Shown in pieces: positions 60,430-64,000 of a stretch of 64,000 nucleotides of DNA. The notes below the pieces were generated by a model. The model saw only the letters and a list, made by a program, of their open reading frames with translations. It did not search any database and was not told the origin of the DNA. Source of the stretch: Lepturacanthus savala (taxonomy: Eukaryota; Chordata; Actinopteri; Scombriformes; Trichiuridae); assembly GCA_030544235.1 (NCBI GenBank), contig CM060477.1, forward strand, positions 6,468,934 to 6,532,933, written 5' to 3'. Position 1 is the first letter of the stretch; each line of letters starts with the position of its first letter. A program made the position numbers and the translations under genes.

Positions 60430-60735
60430 AGAAATGTCCTTATTTTTGAAGGAATGGCACTGTTTTTTTCAATGAAGATAACTTTTAACTAATCAGAAAT
60501 ACACTCTATACATTGCTAATGTGGTAAATGACTATTCTAGCTGCAATGACTGGTTTATGGTGCAATATCTACATAGGTGTATAGAGGCCCATTTCCAGCA
60601 ACTATCACTCCAGTGTTGTAATGGTACAATGTATTTGCTCATTGCGTCAGAAAGCTAATGTAATAAAATATATTAATTTTATAGTTCATGGAAAATACAA
60701 TTGTCTGGGTGACCCCAAACTTTTGAACGGTACTG
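60430..60735 (-). mobile_element. Tc1/mariner-like MITE, copy 3 (inverted, one end lost)
   Basis: It ends CAAACTTTTGAACGGTACTG followed by TA, the same terminal repeat as 41576-41940. An inner phrase (TCCTTATTTTTGAAGGAA) is the reverse complement of one in copy 1 at about 27683-27700, so this copy is inverted relative to copy 1. The left terminal repeat is missing. Confidence 0.65.
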
Positions 60736-63700
60736 TACATAAGGCGTTAGCCACACCTAGCTGAAAATTCATGTTGTGCCACGCCGGCACAGGTTAAGGT
60801 GGTTTTCCTGGTGTTTTTGCCCAATAATAAATCATCACCTTAGCATACACCACAGTAACCTCAAAATTCTTCTGATTCTTTTTAATTTGCATCATGTCTG
60901 GTCTGCAAGGCAGTTTCCAGCAAAGGAATGTGACAAGCAGCATCCAGCTAGCACATCTCTCTGGTATTTCTCGAATCTTCGGATACCCCGGCATCACGCT
61001 GCTTCTCATTTGTCTCCACAATCACAGTCATCCCTGACGCTGGAAGGCAATTTCCCTTCACACTCGTACACACATTCACTTATCACCTCTGCCATTTGCA
61101 GCTTACATTCCTCAAATGAACCCTCATATGACCGCTCGCCATTATACCGTTCACACGAGTGCTGTGAATGACAACACAGCATCATTTTCTCTGCCTCTAT
61201 ACTACTCCTGTGGGCATTCGAGGGGAAAACTGATTTTACCGCCGCTTGGCTGTAAACAGCATTTACAGTCAGTTTCATTTCACTTTAGATTGTGAGTAAA
61301 TTGAAAGTATTTTGGGGGAATTTGTGGTTATAGCGTCTTTTGGTGTGATTTCAGTGATTCTGGGTTAAAGGGGACACTAAATAAAAAGTGAAATGAACAA
61401 ACAGCGTGCATGTGACTCACTGAATAAAGCTTATGTTTAGAGTGGATGGATCTGTGAGATGGCATCATCAAGATATCAAAACGCCATGGAGCCAGAGGTA
61501 AATTACCTCACAGCTGCAGACAGATGAGTTCAGTCAGATCAGCTGTCTCCCCAGCCAGGCGCCGTCTGCAGCAGCATCTCCGACAGTATCGGCAACGTTC
61601 CAGATGTTATCTGGGAAAAAAAAATCTAAACTTAATAAAGTGACATTTTGACAGTCCTGCAGAGAATATTACAGTAGCCTTCAGCCCAGCGTCTCAGGGC
61701 AGAATTATTGTCCTTTGACATGACATCAAAACTGTTATTTCATCACATTCTGTTGATTATTTTCGTTAATTGTCATTTTAAACTAAAATTATTACACAAA
61801 TTATTGCACCTTTAACCTTTGCTGTGGACCATCCATGAGTATTACCTATATTTTCATTAAGCGTAATGTAATATACACAACATGCAGATGCATACATATT
61901 AATCAATCAACTCTCATGCAGCATTTAAAGGCATGGCATAGGCATCAGAACTGTCTTTCCCAGTGGATCCCAGACCTGCCACAGGTTTTGATTAAACCAA
62001 AATAAACCTTTTTCTGCCTATGCCTAACATCTTCCTGATGGTTTAATCTCACTAACAGATTTAATCTGTGCCCGGGCTTCGACCCAAATTTGCCCCAGAA
62101 ACTGCAAACCAAAGATGCTCACTTACCTAAAATTTACTAACCAACCACTGAGCTTTTAGTTGATCGCTTGATTTCTCTCCCACTTCTGCATTTACAAACT
62201 TTATCAGATTTGATATCCGGGTGGTGTTAATAACATGGAGCCGAGGTTCAAACTAATTCACCACAAAGACACATACAAAGTGTAACGTCTTTGACCCTTT
62301 TTGGATTTAAAAATAAAAGACTATTAGATAATATGGCTAGGGATTAGTAACATGAATTCTCCCCTTCTAAAGTGCTGAAATCTGATCTCATTCAAAGATC
62401 AGGTGTTCACAACCAAATTACAGAAAATTCATACAGTTTATTATGATCTTGTCAAGCACAGACAAGGAAAAATAAATTAATTTTTTTACTTACTAGTCTT
62501 ATATTCTGTTTGGATCCCATTTGCAATTAAAATCTTGGAGCTTGATATTTCAGAAATACTTTTATGTCTTAAGGAAATTAATTTAAACAAACTTCGAATG
62601 CACCACTTTTAAATAAAAACCAGAATGCTCAGTTTGTCCCCAGTCTTTTAAATTTTCTTTAAAGAGTTGTACGAAATGGATTCTCATATTTTGTGGAACT
62701 GAATTCCATAGACGAGCAATTCTGTAGGAGAAATGTCATAGTCCAAAAACTTTTCCTGAAAGGGACACGCTTCTCTTGGCTCGAGTCATACCACTAGAGA
62801 GGCCTTATTATAGGATTCTTTACTTCAGTGCCGGTTCTCATGAGAACGGCTAAGAAGAGAGGTGAGTTTGACCAGAGAGGGCCACTGGCTATAAATTCCT
62901 TTACAACAATCTCATCACAATACCTAAAAGCAATAAACTAAAAAAAACTAATCATTATCAAAGGACAAGCACTGTCTGGAGGCAAACTCCTACTATAAAC
63001 TATACCTATATATCCTACTGAACTATAAAAATAATGATAGTAAAAAAAAGTTTCTATAACAGTAAATGTGAAGGTGGTGCTCAAAGCTGAGGTGGTTACA
63101 GCTGTTCACATGTGAGACGACGGCAGCTGACCCTCATCTGTTAGGGATCATGTCAGCTGCTTCAGGGCAGACGTAGTAACATGAGGCCGAACAATCATAA
63201 CCGTCACTTAACCTTATAGCAATGAAATTAATTTGCCAGAATTTGCTCTAAAGAGGAATTCTGGAAATGTTCATTCAAATGCTGTACCTTAACCAGTTTA
63301 ATCTTCTTAGTGCTGAATAAGACAATGCTAATGTTCACATGAGCTCAGATTAACAGGAATTTAAACCCAAATGAAGGCTCTTGAAATAAGCCTCTGTTTG
63401 ACGTGAGAATTCTTCCTTTTTTAAAAAAATAAATAACTATAGACACTTGAGCTGCTGGTGAGCAGAGAGACGATTATTTATTTGACAATTATGCCAGAAT
63501 TGCAGTACTGTATTGTCAGTATTAGAACTGCATAAACTCTGTAAATAATAACAGCAACCATAAAAATGTAAATGCAACAAATGCAGAACTTCAAATAAAT
63601 TAGTAGCAGCTTAGTAGACATCTGGCAGGAATAAATGTATGATTACATATAGTATACACACACACCTTTTGTCACTTTTTGACAGGCTCTACATCCTTGT

Positions 63701-64000
63701 TACTTACAGTAAATTAAAGTCCCCCTCCAGTCATGAATGTGTTTTTCCTTCTTGTTCTCAGTTAGATGTTTGAGCTTCACTGCACAGAATGAATGAGTTT
63801 TGACACTAGACTGCTTTTTCACATTCATCTGCTGATATAGGAAAGTTTCTCAGTGCTCATCAGAATGTAGAGTTACAGGGATGCATTGTACCTGCAAACA
63901 TGATTAGTGACATCACAACTTGAAGCCTCCAGTGCACAAATAATTTACAGTGAAATATAGCCAGCAGCTCTAATGTTCTTACAAGGTAACTGAAGTTATT

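Larger units (their letters stand above)
50174..64000. other. Repeat-containing region, possibly intron 1 of the plus-strand gene
   Basis: I found no exon with family resemblance on either strand across almost 14 kb. Contents include a TA tract at 53748-53800, a TG tract at about 57197-57223, a GA tract near 58315-58337 and a Tc1/mariner-like MITE ending at 60735. A short frame at 59208-59495 carries an LVDSGAD motif. If the exon at 49.5-50.17 kb is real, this is most simply its first intron. Confidence 0.4.

Noticed and set aside
60776..61278. Overlapping open frames on both strands (131, 90 and 75 aa)
   Set aside because: No domain or splice context could be recognised, and frames on both strands over the same DNA suggest chance.
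1..64000. CRISPR arrays, operons, or bacterial-type defence systems
   Set aside because: The window is a spliced vertebrate genome; repeats here are microsatellites and transposon fragments, not spaced direct repeats.

Overview
This window comes from a vertebrate, almost certainly a teleost fish and probably a percomorph. The genes are split by many short introns with GT-AG boundaries. Their proteins align with vertebrate SEL1L, ARHGAP18, FKBP6 and TMEM244 along their whole length. The non-coding DNA is AT-rich and full of fish-type short interspersed elements, MITEs and CA/CT microsatellites. Exon boundaries were worked out by hand from splice signals, reading phase and remembered family features; no alignment program was run.

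Layout, left to right. (1) 1-9.7 kb: complete sel1l on the minus strand, 21 coding exons and about 813 aa, with a CCAAT-rich upstream region near 9.6 kb. (2) 9.7-14.2 kb: intergenic DNA with a LINE-like relic and a hairpin, then a broken block in which remnants of arhgap18 exons (about 12.07-13.04 kb) are joined directly to remnants of sel1l exons and introns (13.05-14.22 kb). (3) 14.2-33.1 kb: complete arhgap18 on the minus strand, 18 coding exons and about 699 aa, with a 7.6 kb first intron full of repeats. (4) 35.6-38.7 kb: fkbp6 on the minus strand, 8 coding exons and 331 aa. (5) 40.0-42.9 kb: tmem244 on the minus strand, 6 coding exons and about 151 aa, the first a tentative micro-exon. 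(6) 43-49.5 kb: repeats and microsatellites with no gene seen. (7) 49.5-50.17 kb: a CpG-rich stretch that looks like the non-coding first exon of a plus-strand gene whose body lies beyond the window. (8) 50.2-64 kb: no coding exon seen, only repeats and microsatellites.

The most notable structure is the order sel1l - broken arhgap18 - broken sel1l - arhgap18, all in one orientation. This is what remains after a tandem duplication of a unit running from inside the second-to-last sel1l exon to inside arhgap18 coding exon 11. Each gene kept its outer, complete copy while the inner, truncated copies decayed. At birth the inner junction would have been a sel1l::arhgap18 fusion gene, but the join is out of frame.

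The four genes do not form one pathway. SEL1L is the ER-membrane scaffold of HRD1 degradation, ARHGAP18 a Rho GTPase-activating protein, FKBP6 a TPR co-chaperone tied to germline piRNA biogenesis, and TMEM244 a small membrane protein of unknown function. ARHGAP18 and TMEM244 are also neighbours in mammals, so that pair is conserved synteny, here with fkbp6 lying between them.
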